From assembly GCF_030936135.1 (NCBI RefSeq), contig NC_082618.1, positions 8,405,034 to 8,469,033 on the forward strand: a stretch of 64,000 nt of DNA, read 5' to 3'. The DNA is from Gavia stellata. Taxonomy: Eukaryota > Chordata > Aves > Gaviiformes > Gaviidae. A model generated the notes under the pieces. It did not search any database. It was not told the DNA's origin and was given only the letters and a program-made list of their open reading frames with translations. This document shows positions 51,401 to 60,588 of this stretch, in pieces. Numbering within the stretch: the first letter of the stretch is position 1; the number at the start of each line of letters is the position of its first letter. A program made the position numbers and the translations under genes.

Positions 51401-51689
51401 TAGCCTGCTTCTAAAAGCATGCAAGAAAAACCATATGGCCTCAACATCTTACTCTGCCACTCCTGAAAGGGAAGGCCACCCCTTATGTGACAGAGTCTGC
51501 AGAAGATGCAAACAAGGGGAGGCCCACAACCCTCATTGCTACCTGAAGGCTTGACAGTGCCAGTATTACTGGCTCACTGCCTGCTGGGATGGTTCTGTCT
51601 TTCCTTTACGTACCGTGTGAGGTCTCCTGAAAAGCCTTTTTGATCTCTTTCAAAAGCTCTTCTGCTACTGCGGGCAAGGTACTCTCCAT
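39370..51689 (-). CDS. ZSWIM7: ZSWIM7 (SWS1), SWIM-domain RAD51-paralogue partner, complete
   Basis: Five coding exons on the minus strand: 51689-51614, 49669-49648, 45963-45861, 40240-40136 and 39486-39370. They total 423 nt and 140 aa, the same length as the human protein. The N-terminus reads MESTLPAVAEELLKEI (human MAVVLPAVVEELL). The core has LKFIFGPSAVPALDLVDQ and VLGSSGKLYTCYSSCH. The SWIM zinc motif CxC...CxH is seen as CTCPAF in exon 40240-40136 and CKHILAVYL in the last exon. The C-terminus is acidic (EEEDEG). SWS1 pairs with SWSAP1 in the Shu complex and supports RAD51/DMC1 filament formation in homologous recombination and meiosis. A non-coding first exon splices from 52314 to 51711. 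Every junction is GT-AG and the phases agree. Confidence 0.96.
39487..40135 (-). other. ZSWIM7: ZSWIM7 intron
   Basis: 649-bp GT-AG intron. No feature is seen. Confidence 0.9.
40136..40240 (-). CDS. ZSWIM7: ZSWIM7 coding exon 4
   Basis: 35 codons, phase 0-0. It encodes VLGSSGKLYTCYSSCHFCTC and then PAFDFTVLQKSESLL, carrying the CxC part of the SWIM motif. Confidence 0.97.
40241..45860 (-). other. ZSWIM7: ZSWIM7 intron
   Basis: 5.6-kb intron of mid GC. It contains a 14-nt poly-C run at 43295, an 11-bp tandem duplication CAGCTCCCATT at 43995-44016, and two similar about 55-bp blocks at 43119 and 43552. No coding signal. Confidence 0.85.
43295..43308. repeat. Poly-C tract
   Basis: 14 consecutive C in a ZSWIM7 intron. 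Confidence 0.95.
45861..45963 (-). CDS. ZSWIM7: ZSWIM7 coding exon 3
   Basis: 103 nt between a CTTTCAG acceptor and a GTACAC donor. It encodes LKFIFGPSAVPALDLVDQRS, then VTRVMSPSGRTAYQ. Confidence 0.96.
45964..49647 (-). other. ZSWIM7: ZSWIM7 intron
   Basis: 3.7-kb intron. No repeat or RNA gene recognised. Confidence 0.85.
49648..49669 (-). CDS. ZSWIM7: ZSWIM7 coding exon 2 (22-nt microexon)
   Basis: TTTTTGTTGCAG acceptor, 22 nt, then GTAAGTA donor. It supplies PDDLLL and parts of the flanking Val and Gly codons. The phase fits both neighbours exactly and matches human IPDEYLL. Without it the frame is lost. Confidence 0.93.
49867..50017 (+). repeat. Direct repeat, copy A (151 bp)
   Basis: Begins TATCAAGTACAGCAATTAAA and ends CTTACTCTGTCACT. 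Its first 58 bp match copy B almost perfectly, then similarity continues with substitutions and small indels. Confidence 0.93.
51307..51461 (+). repeat. Direct repeat, copy B (155 bp)
   Basis: Same order and orientation as copy A, 1.44 kb away, ending CTTACTCTGCCACT. The source family is unknown. I see no terminal inverted repeats, target-site duplication or poly-A tail. Confidence 0.93.
51614..51689 (-). CDS. ZSWIM7: ZSWIM7 coding exon 1 (second transcript exon)
   Basis: The transcript exon runs 51711-51614 and coding starts at ATG 51689. The 25 codons read MESTLPAVAEELLKEIKKAF then QETSH, plus one base. The donor is GTACGT. Confidence 0.94.
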
Positions 51690-52313
51690 CTCATTGGGAC
51701 TGGCCTCACGACTGGAAGCAAGACAGACAAGAACAGGAGACAGTGGGAAATCAATAAGGTCACTGCAGATGCTATACACCGCGACAGTTTATCTGGGCAG
51801 TACTCTATTTCAACCCTGCATGAAGCCAAGGAAAGGGCATCCTCAGCACCTTTTGAAATGTGTTTTTTACACTTTCTCAGAACAAAGGGTTTCTCAAAAA
51901 TGTACGGGTGCCTCTCAGATACCCCCACGTATAAACAGATCCCGTGGAAGGACGGGTGGAGGGGTGATACAGCCGGCAAGAGGAAGAGGCTCTGGCCTGG
52001 AGCGTCTCGGCGCTGGGCCAAGGCGGTTCCTGGCAGAGGAGAACGCACAGCCCACCCGCCGCCGCCCGCGACCCTGCGGCAGGAGGGCCTGGCTGCCCCC
52101 GGGGCCCGCGAGCCGCACTGGGGGTCTCTCAAGGAAGGGCCGGCGGCTGCCAGGCCCCGGCAGCGGGAGCTGCGCCAGCGCCGCCCCGCACGGCGGCTGC
52201 TCTCTGCTGCGGTCCCCGGGGGCTCCCTCGGCACGGTGGAGCCGCGTCGGAGCTATTTAGAGCCGCCGGTCCTGGGACGGCGACCCCGGGGCCGGGGCCG
52301 GGGCTGGGCCTAC

Positions 52314-52350
52314 CTGTGGCCGCGCAGCCATGAGGGCGCGTCTCCATAGC
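52314..52350 (-). other. ZSWIM7: ZSWIM7 non-coding first exon (5' end approximate)
   Basis: CCACAG|GTAGGC donor at the 52314/52313 boundary, joined across 602 bp to a CTTCCAG acceptor after 51711. It contains ATG 52331 followed by six codons and a TGA just after the splice, a 7-codon uORF if the exon starts upstream of it. Confidence 0.6.
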
Positions 52351-52353
52351 AAC
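52340..52353 (+). promoter_or_regulatory. RFX X-box
   Basis: GTCTCCATAGCAAC fits GTHNYYATRRNAAC at every position. The reverse strand reads GTTGCTATGGAGAC, close to the RFX consensus GTTGCCATGGCAAC. It lies between the two start regions. Confidence 0.7.
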
Positions 52354-52390
52354 AGGCGCCCTTTGCCCCGGGTGACGCACCGGCCCGCAT

Positions 52391-52396
52391 CACGTG
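52391..52396. promoter_or_regulatory. CACGTG E-box
   Basis: Palindromic E-box in the shared promoter, 36 bp before the TTC19 ATG. It could bind USF, MYC or MITF-type factors. Confidence 0.4.
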
Positions 52397-52431
52397 GCGA
52401 GGGCGAGCTCTTAAAGGGCCCGCGGAGGAGG

Positions 52432-52615
52432 ATGCTGGCGGCAGGGCTGCCGCGGGCCCTGTGCCGCCTGGCCGCCCGGCGCTGCCCCGCGGGGCTCCCG
52501 CCGCCCCGGACCGCCTGGCGCGGCGGGGCCCGCGGGGCGGAGGGCGGCGGGCCGAGTTTCGCGCAGCGGCGGCGGTGGGCGCGGCCTGTCGGGGGTACCC
52601 TGGCCCTCCTGGGAG
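52432..52615 (+). CDS. TTC19: TTC19 exon 1
   Basis: 61 codons plus one base. Encodes the mitochondrial presequence and the start of the hydrophobic segment (TLALLG). Donor GTGAGG. Confidence 0.92.
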
Positions 52616-55600
52616 GTGAGGCGGGCCGCGGGCCGGGGCGGCTCGAGGCGGGGCGGGCGGCGGTCGCCGGTGACCCTCGCCCCGCAGCCCTCTCCCTCTT
52701 CCCCAGGGACGCCGAGGAGGACGGCGAGGACGCCATTATCCTCCTGCTGAAGAGAGCCAAGGTGAGGCGCCGTCCCCTGCGGGGCCGCGGACATGGCGGC
52801 CGGGAGCCCGTCACGCGTGGGCCCTGGCGGGTGACGGGCCCCTCGGCTTTCCCCTCTCTCGCTGCAGCTCAGCGTCATGAAGGGTGAGCTGCGGGAGGCC
52901 GAGCACATTCTGCACCAAGCCCTGCGGCTGTCGCAGCAGTCGGATAACAGGAAAGCCATCGTCTACACCTACAGCATGGTAAGGCTCCGGGGGCGGGGGG
53001 GTGTGACCTGGCCGCCCTCCTGCTCAGGGCTGTCCCGTGTCGTGTCTGGCCCAGCTAGAAGTCGCCGTGGGGCTGCAGTTCCCTTCGGGGGTGGGGGGTG
53101 TAGTGCCATATGCTGGGGCTGCGGTGGAGCCGGAGGTAGAAGGAAAAGCAGTTGTGTCATGGCTGGTCCCTGCAGCCTTTGTGGAGCCTCAGCATTGTCT
53201 GTCTCTTCCAGATGGCAAACGTGGCCTTTATGCAGGGACAGCTGGACAATGTGAGTAACTCTGGTTTTTTCCCCTCTGAATTTTAAGAGGCTGACATCTT
53301 GTGCAAGGTCTTGTCATGTCCAAGATAATCAAGGTGTGACAGACTGCATGCTGAGAGTTGTGAGGCAGAGATCGTGCAGTCCAAAGCAGAATAATTTGCC
53401 TTAGGACTGCAGTCCCATGGAGCACATGCTGCTAAGAAAGATGCTTTCAGAGTTAAACTTTGAGCTCCAACATGGTGTGCAAGGGAAGGAATACTTCTTA
53501 CTGTCAAATGCCACAGCCAAGCATTTAGCTGGCTGTCCCAAGGAGCATCCGTGAAAGCCCTAAAAGTACACAGATGTGGTAAACTCATGGCTGGTGTAGC
53601 AGTCCTAAAGTAGAAGTTGAACAGACCCTACTAGTGAGCTCTGGTTAGCTTTTCACTTCTAACTGGTCTTGACATACAATGTAAATGCCACAAATTGTGA
53701 GACCAGTTTCTCCCAGGAGCCTGCCTTGGTAAAGGGTAGAGATCTTTTGTTTTACATGCCATCCTTGCTCAGTATTCTCTTCAAAATTCTCATTTCAGGC
53801 AGAAAAGCTCTACAAAGCAAGTATGAGCTATTTGCTTGCAGGGGACACGAAAGAGGTATGTTCTGATAAAGGCTTTCAGCTGCAAGTATTCACAGTGTGG
53901 TGCACAACTCTTTAGTCTATTTCTTGTGCTGTAATACCTCCTACTGGAAACTGGCAATATTAGCTATGAGCTTCCCAGCTTCTCAAGAACTTCCTTTAAT
54001 GGATAACAGCTCTGGAGACAACAGGATGGGGATTTTTAAGGTCTAAACTTGTTCTCTGACAAAATAATGTTTCTATTGGGGAGATGCAAGAAGAGTAACA
54101 GTTGCATTGTGTGTCCTCCTGGCAGGATGACAATGCAATCCTTGAGATGTCCCTCAAGCTGGCCAGTATCTATGCTGCTCAGAAACAGTGAGTTCCCTGC
54201 TAAAGGCATCTTTTGCTTTCACCTCAGCTCCACAGTGGTGGTAGTGGCCAAGCAGAGGCTCTTTAAGGATAGAGTGCCTGAGAAAGCTTTGATGTGACAA
54301 GATACCATCAACATAAAGGTTCTCACAGGCGTGATATTTGCCTACCCACTGTCATGCAGCGCAGTGATTGCTGTTATGACCTGCCCAGCTTAGGGCAGAA
54401 GTAGCCATAGAGGACATAGCTCTTTAGTCTTAAATCCATACCTTGCAGGACAGAAGGCTTTTGAAGCAGTTAGTGGCTGGTAACTTCATTTTTTCAGTGG
54501 AGCATTGGCATGGGTTGCCTTAGCTGGCCTTGTCTGGTGGGAGAGGGGGCCCTCTCCACCTCTTAGATTCCTTTGCCCATGGGGTCAAGAGAAGGGCCCA
54601 GGCCATGATCATGAAGAGAGCACTGAGGGCAAGAAGGGTCTGGTGAAGGGGAAAAGTTGTCTTACAGGCCCTTTAGAATGAGGGATTGAAGGTGTTCACA
54701 TCCATCCCTTCAGGGATGGAAGAAGCCTTGCTTTGCTGACTTGTTGTACTTTGCAGGCACAAATTAGCCCTGGCTGGCTATGAGTTCTGCGTCCTGACCT
54801 TAGAGGAGAAGATTGCCAAACAAAAGGACTTGCCTGAGGATGTCTTACCAGGTGGGACTGCCTTGTCTGCCAAAGGCTTCTTTCATTATCTTTTATCCAT
54901 TTCTCTGTCCTTGATGTTGCTTTCCATATTGTCTAAGCACCATCTTCATGTCAATCCATTGTCTTCACATTGCATGAGTTTCCTACTCTTGGAGGATGGA
55001 GACTCATGCTTGATCTTGTAAAAGTGATCACTTCCACTCCTCTCTCTATTTGCAGCTGAAGAAAAGGCCAACACCCGTCTCTTGCTTGGGATGAGCTTAG
55101 ACTCGTATGCTCGCTATCTCCTAAACATTAACCAGCTCCCAGTGGCCCAAAAAATGTATGAGAAGGCTCTGCAGATATCAAATGATGTTCAGGGAGAGAC
55201 TCATCCACAGGTGACGTGTACAATGGTAGTAGGACTACTAGGGAAAGAAAGGCTAATCTTCTAGGGAATAAGGCAGCCTTAAAAGCAGCTTTGCTGACCT
55301 CAAATGTACACAGCACTAAATTAGGTTCTGTTTTCCTGCCAGGAAGAATGAGCATGTGGCATGCTGATATACAAAGACACTTTCTTACTGAAAATTTCTC
55401 TGGGAAATACTACTTTTACTAGTGTGATGGGGTATGAATGCAGTGGTCCTGCTGCCCCAGATGTTTACATAAGTCTTGCTCTGAGGCTTCCTTTTCTGTC
55501 CTCGTGCAGACTGTGGTCCTGATGAATGACTTAGCAACTGTACTGGATGCCCAGGGGCACTATGATGAGGCATACTCCTATGTGAAGAGGGCAGCTGAGC

Positions 55601-56327
55601 TGGCGAAGGAGACTCAACACCCTGAGGAGCACATGGTGCTGAATAACCTGGCAGCAATTCTGATGCACAAAGGTAAGTAAATAAATGTCCAGCCTATGTC
55701 ACTGTGCTTGTGCTGACTGCAGATACCTGTATTGTAGGATTGAACTATAGCATTATTTTTTGTTAATATTTTTAGTTTAAGCAGTAGGTCTGCTGACTTT
55801 GAGTAGGCAACCTGTGTTGTTCAAATTGAATTCAGCTGCTGAAGGATCCTTTCCAAGATAAATGCAGTACTGGTGCATCTGACTAAAAAGGTTGCCAGGG
55901 AATCTAGTTTCCCTTGTCCTGTACATACAGTAACTGGTTCCAAAAGGACAGAAGACATGGTTGAGACTTGTTTCTATGAGATTTTAATGCTGAAGCAGCA
56001 CCTTGTCCCATCATCACTGTTGCTGTCTAGCTCTCATAGTTGGCACCCTATGTTGGATATTTTCTGAACCTCCCTAGTTCTTGAAGCATTCCAAGTAGTC
56101 CTTGCTTGTCCTCTGCATGCGGTCAGCTTCAGGAGGGGACTCTGAAAATGGGTGATGTAATTGGCTAGCCATACCACTTTTTCCTCTTGACAGAAGACTT
56201 TCTGCAAGCAAAGCAAGTGTACAAAGAAGCTCTCAAGCAGGCACAACAGAAGGGAGATGTTGCTTCTGTCCAGCATATCCAGGAAGAACTAGCTGAGCTG
56301 GCCAAGAGGAGAAAGGGCTTTAAATGA
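52432..56327 (+). CDS. TTC19: TTC19, mitochondrial complex III maintenance TPR protein, complete
   Basis: Ten exons: 52432-52615, 52688-52761, 52868-52978, 53212-53250, 53799-53855, 54126-54187, 54757-54851, 55056-55210, 55510-55672 and 56194-56327. They sum to 1074 nt, 357 aa (human 380). The N-terminus MLAAGLPRALCRLAARR is Arg-rich and free of acidic residues, a mitochondrial presequence. A short hydrophobic segment TLALLGALSLF follows, then an acidic linker and TPR helices from about residue 75 (LLKRAKLSVMKGELREAE) to EELAELAKRRKGFK. TTC19 sits in the inner membrane facing the matrix and clears Rieske (UQCRFS1) fragments from complex III. All phases agree. An in-frame ATG at 52330 would add 34 residues, but I prefer 52432, which aligns with the human start. 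Confidence 0.96.
52688..52761 (+). CDS. TTC19: TTC19 exon 2
   Basis: Encodes ALSLFPRDAEEDGEDA and IILLLKRAK. The CCCCGCAG acceptor fits the phase. The later AG at the TTCCCCAG string would break it. Confidence 0.92.
52868..52978 (+). CDS. TTC19: TTC19 exon 3
   Basis: 37 codons, phase 0-0. Encodes LSVMKGELREAEHILHQALR and on to AIVYTYSM, the first TPR-like repeat. Confidence 0.95.
53212..53250 (+). CDS. TTC19: TTC19 exon 4
   Basis: 13 codons, MANVAFMQGQLDN, matching human MANLAFIRGQLEN. Phase 0-0. Confidence 0.95.
53251..53798 (+). other. TTC19: TTC19 intron 4
   Basis: 548-bp GT-AG intron. Nothing else seen. Confidence 0.9.
53799..53855 (+). CDS. TTC19: TTC19 exon 5
   Basis: 19 codons, AEKLYKASMSYLLAGDTKE. 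Phase 0-0. Confidence 0.95.
54126..54187 (+). CDS. TTC19: TTC19 exon 6
   Basis: Encodes DDNAILEMSLKLASIYAAQK and two bases of the next Gln codon. Donor GTGAGT. Confidence 0.95.
54188..54756 (+). other. TTC19: TTC19 intron 6
   Basis: 569-bp GT-AG intron. Nothing else seen. Confidence 0.9.
54757..54851 (+). CDS. TTC19: TTC19 exon 7
   Basis: Encodes HKLALAGYEFCVLTLEEKIA and KQKDLPEDVLP, corresponding to human FAVAGYEFCISTLEEKI. Confidence 0.95.
55056..55210 (+). CDS. TTC19: TTC19 exon 8
   Basis: 155 nt. Includes EEKANTRLLLGMSLDSYARY and the TPR MYEKALQISNDVQGETHPQ. Confidence 0.96.
55510..55672 (+). CDS. TTC19: TTC19 exon 9
   Basis: 163 nt. Encodes TVVLMNDLATVLDAQGHYDE through MVLNNLAAILMHK, two TPR helices. 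Confidence 0.96.
55673..56193 (+). other. TTC19: TTC19 intron 9
   Basis: 521-bp GT-AG intron. Nothing else seen. Confidence 0.9.
56194..56327 (+). CDS. TTC19: TTC19 exon 10
   Basis: 44 codons and a TGA. Encodes AKQVYKEALKQAQQKGDVAS to LAELAKRRKGFK. It ends about 10 residues sooner than human. Confidence 0.96.
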
Positions 56328-56490
56328 GTTTGGCCACAGAGTCCACCCTTGAGGTGGCTGACAGCAGCAAGGGTTGGTCAGTAGAAGCAGCCTGGGAACA
56401 GTTTGGTGCAATTCTCCAGGGGAAGAGCAATGAGGAGTTTTAAGGACTGCTTAACAAGAAGGGCTGTTATTGCCAAACAACTTAGCCCGA

Positions 56491-56496
56491 AATAAA
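56491..56496 (+). terminator. TTC19: TTC19 poly(A) signal AATAAA
   Basis: Canonical AATAAA 164 bp after the stop, followed by a TTTGTGGTGTAGTC GU-rich element. This gives a compact 3' UTR. Confidence 0.8.
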
Positions 56497-56519
56497 GTTG
56501 TGAAATCTTAACTATGTAA

Positions 56520-57738
56520 ATTTGTGGTGTAGTCTATGGTTAGAGTAACCTACAGTGCTAATAATTTAGCTTTGTCTTGACTGCCAGTGAAGTGCAAGTC
56601 TAGCCTGGTATTAATACTTGTAGTTAAGTCAAGGAGTAGTCATTTGCTACTCCTGACTGTTGACAGAAGTATTCTGTTTCAGAACATGGCTATACTAAAG
56701 TTAAGTCAGGAAAAAGAGAACAGGCAGGAATTGTCTCACTCTTCACATGCTGGCTAGCACAACAGGGTGTACTTTTGTCAGTGCTACAGTTTGGTATGTA
56801 TTAACTTCAACAGAGCATTCCCCAGACTATACCCATACTATGACAGAGCTGTAGCTCCATGTCCTTTTCAAACAGGTTGCCTGAAGATCAAGTGTTTTTC
56901 TTCACAGCATTTAGTATCCAAATATAGAATATGCCCTCTCACAGGCGGGGTGAGATGATGTTACCAAAACAGAGCTGTTGTCAGAAATAAAACACTCCAC
57001 TACCTTACCCCAGTCAAGAGCACACTAAGTGCCAAAGCTGTCCTCTGTTCTTGAATAGGTCAGTGCTAGAATGCTGAGGCTTCCTGTTGGAAAAGACAGT
57101 ATGTACATACCATCAGGTTTGTAAGGTACATGCCTTCATGTGAATCTAGTATGAACAGCCTGCTTATACAGAATTTTTCAGTTCTGCCCTCCAGGGAAGC
57201 CTAATGTTAAAGACAAAGGAGAATTAAACCAGAAGTTATCAAATCCATATAGAACTAACTGTAATTCTGTCACTAACCAAGCATCATTTTAACCTCCCAT
57301 TTGTAAGAACTTCAGCTGCTTGATACAACCCTTAATGTTAATTGCATCATTATTAGTTTACTTACAGTAGTATTAGTGGCTTCAGCTCTGCTTAACTTTG
57401 AGCTAAGAAGAGGCACGCAGGTTTTCTAGAGTAGATGTTCATTGAAGCTGGAAAAACTCAAGTCACATATACAGCTTTGTTCTCAGCAAGCTAGGAAGTA
57501 AAAATATGGCTGTTACAGGCATGCTTGTACTAACAGAAAGACTCTAACACATTAGAGCTAATCTTCTTTAAAGTTCTGGTTTTTAGTTTTTAAGTGGCAG
57601 ACCTTAGACACTCCAGCAGTGTTAACTGGGAACCCTGCAGCACCCCTAAGGGAAGTGTTTTGCCTGTTCTCATGAACATAGCTTGATGCTGCAAAACAAG
57701 AGGGAGACACAGGAAAAGCAAATGGAGAACTGATCCCC
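56520..57738. other. Tail-to-tail spacer between TTC19 and NCOR1
   Basis: About 1.2 kb of non-coding DNA between the two poly(A) signals. It has an extra + strand AATAAA near 56986. No gene or repeat recognised. Confidence 0.7.
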
Positions 57739-57744
57739 TTTATT
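57739..57744 (-). terminator. NCOR1: NCOR1 poly(A) signal
   Basis: TTTATT on the + strand (AATAAAGGGG on the - strand), about 2.66 kb after the NCOR1 stop. Confidence 0.6.
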
Positions 57745-60400
57745 GATTGGTCTGAATCCAGAAGTCACTGTCTACTGAAGACATTGTGTGGAAAAAAAAG
57801 TTGAGTTTTATGATGCATGGGTTTTTCAAGTCTTAAATGATTTCATATCAGAATCACGAAACATATCAAGATGAAAGCATTGTGAAAGCGCTGATCAGAA
57901 ATCAGTTAAAATTTGTAGTAAACTACACTTTGTAAACATGATTTACAAACACCTTCCTGTTTGAAACAGGTCAGATGTAATTCCATACTTGAAGATCACT
58001 GGAATTGTGGTAAACCCTAACTTAGGCTCTGGAGAGGTTTTTACACTGGAGAAGTTAGAACTCAGATAACAAACAAAAAAGCAGCAACATTTTATGTGCA
58101 AATGCCACTCAAGCTGTATCTTCGGAGAAAGTGACTATCCTACTGAGGATATCTTGCTGCTGCAGCAGCAATAACATGAAGCTTTGCAATGAACATGCTA
58201 TACTTACTGTACAGTTAGCAAAGACATTTGTCTGTACATGCCTCTTTCACGTTGTATTTGTTACACTAAGAAAGTGAGAACAAGTGAATTTTAGAATGGA
58301 ACTTAACCCTCCACTCCAAATTTAAATCTACAAAAAGGGCAGATCAACTTGTTTTCCAGTATATGTTGCTGTGGGAACAAAAAAGTTAAAATAAGAGCAC
58401 AGGTCTACAAACAGGATGAAAAATTTACCACTTTAAGCCAGAAGGGTAAAGGATGGGAGGGTGAGAAAAATCTTTCTTAGAGAAAGACTGGAAGGAGATT
58501 TAAGACTGCCAACTGATCTACTCTGATGCAGTGTTTAAAAAAGTAGCAAAGTAATTCTGTACTTGCAATGCAGTGTCATGTTTCCAAATGAGTTCCTCTG
58601 GATTTTTTTTTCTTTCCCACACTTAGGGCAAAAAGGCTTTCCTCTGAAGTACTCAAAGTAAATTTGCTATCGATAAATAGTTCTGTACTTCTTCCTGTTT
58701 GTAACTGGACCATTACAGTCCTTCCATAAGATGTAGAGCTTACATGGCTTAAGGTTACACAGCTACATTATACCTTCCATACAATGTATCGCAAATACAG
58801 TGTTAAATTAAAAATATTTTGACTGGAAAATAACTTCAAGGCAAAGACTCTGTTCATCAGTGAGATGCAAAAGCAGTCTGGAATCTGACAGACCATGCCA
58901 CCCCCCAATTCAGTGCTATCTGTAAATCAGTCCTTCTACCCCAGAAGATTTAAATTCACTTCCTGAGGTCAGTGCAGCAAAAAATAAGATGCTCTTGAAG
59001 ATGGATGTCAGGACACCCTGTGATATCACTAACCAGATGTATGTATATATGAGCTACAAGCATATCATAGCAGGCATTGGCATTGATAGATGAATGATTA
59101 AGACGACTCTTCTAGTACCATATACAATTTAAAAAAAAAAAATCACCCTAACAAGTATTGCACACTTTAGGAGTTAAACCAAGCATTTGTAAGGACTTCC
59201 ACCAAAAGCTTGCTTACAGGGCTAGGGTTTGGGATGCAGACTTTAAAATAATTACTACATAACAGTTTTAAAATCAGACTGGAGGAAGGTAAAAATCACA
59301 GTACCTATTTCAAACTGGTTGTAACAGAAGCCAAGTAGTTGAGTCGTGTGTTGCTCAATTATTCTATAAAAGCATTTTGTTTTATTTAAACTTGGGATGT
59401 AGAGGTTTTTCTTCTTAAAGGATTTATCAACCCACCCAGAGCCTCTGTTCAGATAAGCCATTTGCTGTGGTTAAATGTGACAGTAAAATTTAGTAGCCTG
59501 TTTTGACTGCATACAATGCAGAAACAGAAAACACTAAGATAGGCTTTTGGGGCACAGTTAAAATTCCCAGTGTGCATAACAGTGAGGTACGCCTCCAGAA
59601 GCTGTTCTTTTTGTTTTTATCCTTTTAAAAATGAACCATAACATACCCATGCAATAATATTTCTGCAGTGCTGCTAAATAAAACCAACTGCACCAAAAAT
59701 TTACAGTGTGGCAGAATTTAAAATTCAAAGAAATATATCATCTTATTCCAGCGAACTGGACTATGTTAATGTACAGAATCCATTAAGGGGTCAGTCTTAA
59801 AAATCAACATTTTCACAAGAGCTTGAACACCACTGAGAAAGTGTGTCTAGGGAAAAAAAATTATATAAAAGCACAATGCCTGCAAGAATTGGCACGGCAT
59901 TAAATGGGCAATGACGCTAGGCTGGCTGGGAGGCTAGGGTTATGGTTAGGCTAGGCTGGTAGGGAGGCTAGGGTTATGAAGAGTACTCTACACTGGAGAA
60001 AATGCTTTAAAAAAAATTACAAAATGACCCCCAAAGTTTAGGCAATGATTTGAACATAAGTACACCAGATACTATAGCAAGGGAAAAAACACTGCAAAAA
60101 GTACTCTCTATTTACAGAAGAATGATTTAAAGACATTATGGTTTTCTTTACAAATAGATGTAGAACAGGAATAGTCCACATTTTTAAAAACTCTTTACAT
60201 ATTTATCTTTAGTAAGTCAACCTTCTTGATCACGATCCTCCAACACACGGCCTGTGCAGAAGGCATTTAACGGACTCTGCATCAATTCTTCATTGTGTGG
60301 CCCTTGCTCTCTTGGAAAGTCTCTATGGGCACAAGTCAAAAATAGATTTCTTTTTTTTGACCTGCAAATTAAAAAAAAAAAAAAAGAAAATCTGCATAGT
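57745..60400 (-). other. NCOR1: NCOR1 3' UTR
   Basis: Long AT-rich non-coding tract between the stop codon and the AATAAA. It contains a Pumilio-type site TGTAAATA (minus strand, 60116-60109) and a two-copy 34-bp-period repeat at 59916-59978. There are no open frames of note. The extent is inferred from the poly(A) signal. Confidence 0.65.
59916..59978. repeat. Two-copy 29-bp repeat in the NCOR1 3' UTR
   Basis: GCTAGGCTGG...GGCTAGGGTTATG occurs at 59916-59944 and 59950-59978 with a GTTAG spacer and about two differences. Confidence 0.9.
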
Positions 60401-60588
60401 TCAGTCATCACTGTCAGACAGAGTCTCATATTGTGCTGAAAGCAGTGGTGCAGGCTCTCGCTCCCATATCCTGTTCTGTTGGTGAGTGGTTGCTTGGCTC
60501 ATGGACGGTGGGGCACACGCAATGGATGTCGGCGGCGTACTGCTGAGCATCCTCATCGTCAATGGGTTGTAAGGAAACTGTGTTGAAC
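60401..60588 (-). CDS. NCOR1: NCOR1 terminal coding exon
   Basis: 62 codons including TGA. Encodes [15 protein letters not shown] to [20 protein letters not shown] and SDD. Confidence 0.97.

Larger units (their letters stand above)
49670..51613 (-). other. ZSWIM7: ZSWIM7 intron with an internal duplication
   Basis: 1.9-kb AT-rich intron carrying both copies of a 150-bp direct repeat (see the separate entries). Confidence 0.85.
52200..52620. promoter_or_regulatory. Bidirectional CpG-island promoter of ZSWIM7 and TTC19
   Basis: The ZSWIM7 first-exon donor (52314, -) and the TTC19 ATG (52432, +) are only 118 bp apart within a dense CpG island without a TATA box. The gap contains an X-box at 52340, a TGACG CRE half-site near 52372 and a CACGTG E-box at 52391. 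Shared promoter use by head-to-head genes is the natural reading. Confidence 0.85.

Noticed and set aside
49867-51461. The paired 150-bp repeats as ends of an LTR element
   Set aside because: No TG...CA termini, primer-binding site, polypurine tract or target-site duplication was visible, and the sequence between shows no element-like frames.
52330-52431. N-terminal extension of TTC19 from ATG 52330 (34 extra residues)
   Set aside because: In frame and Arg-rich, but ATG 52432 aligns with the known start of the family and the upstream ATG may lie outside the mRNA. Kept only as an alternative.
59916-59978. Interstitial telomere-like repeat
   Set aside because: CTAGGGTTA occurs, but there is no TTAGGG tandem array. 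It is a two-copy local duplication.
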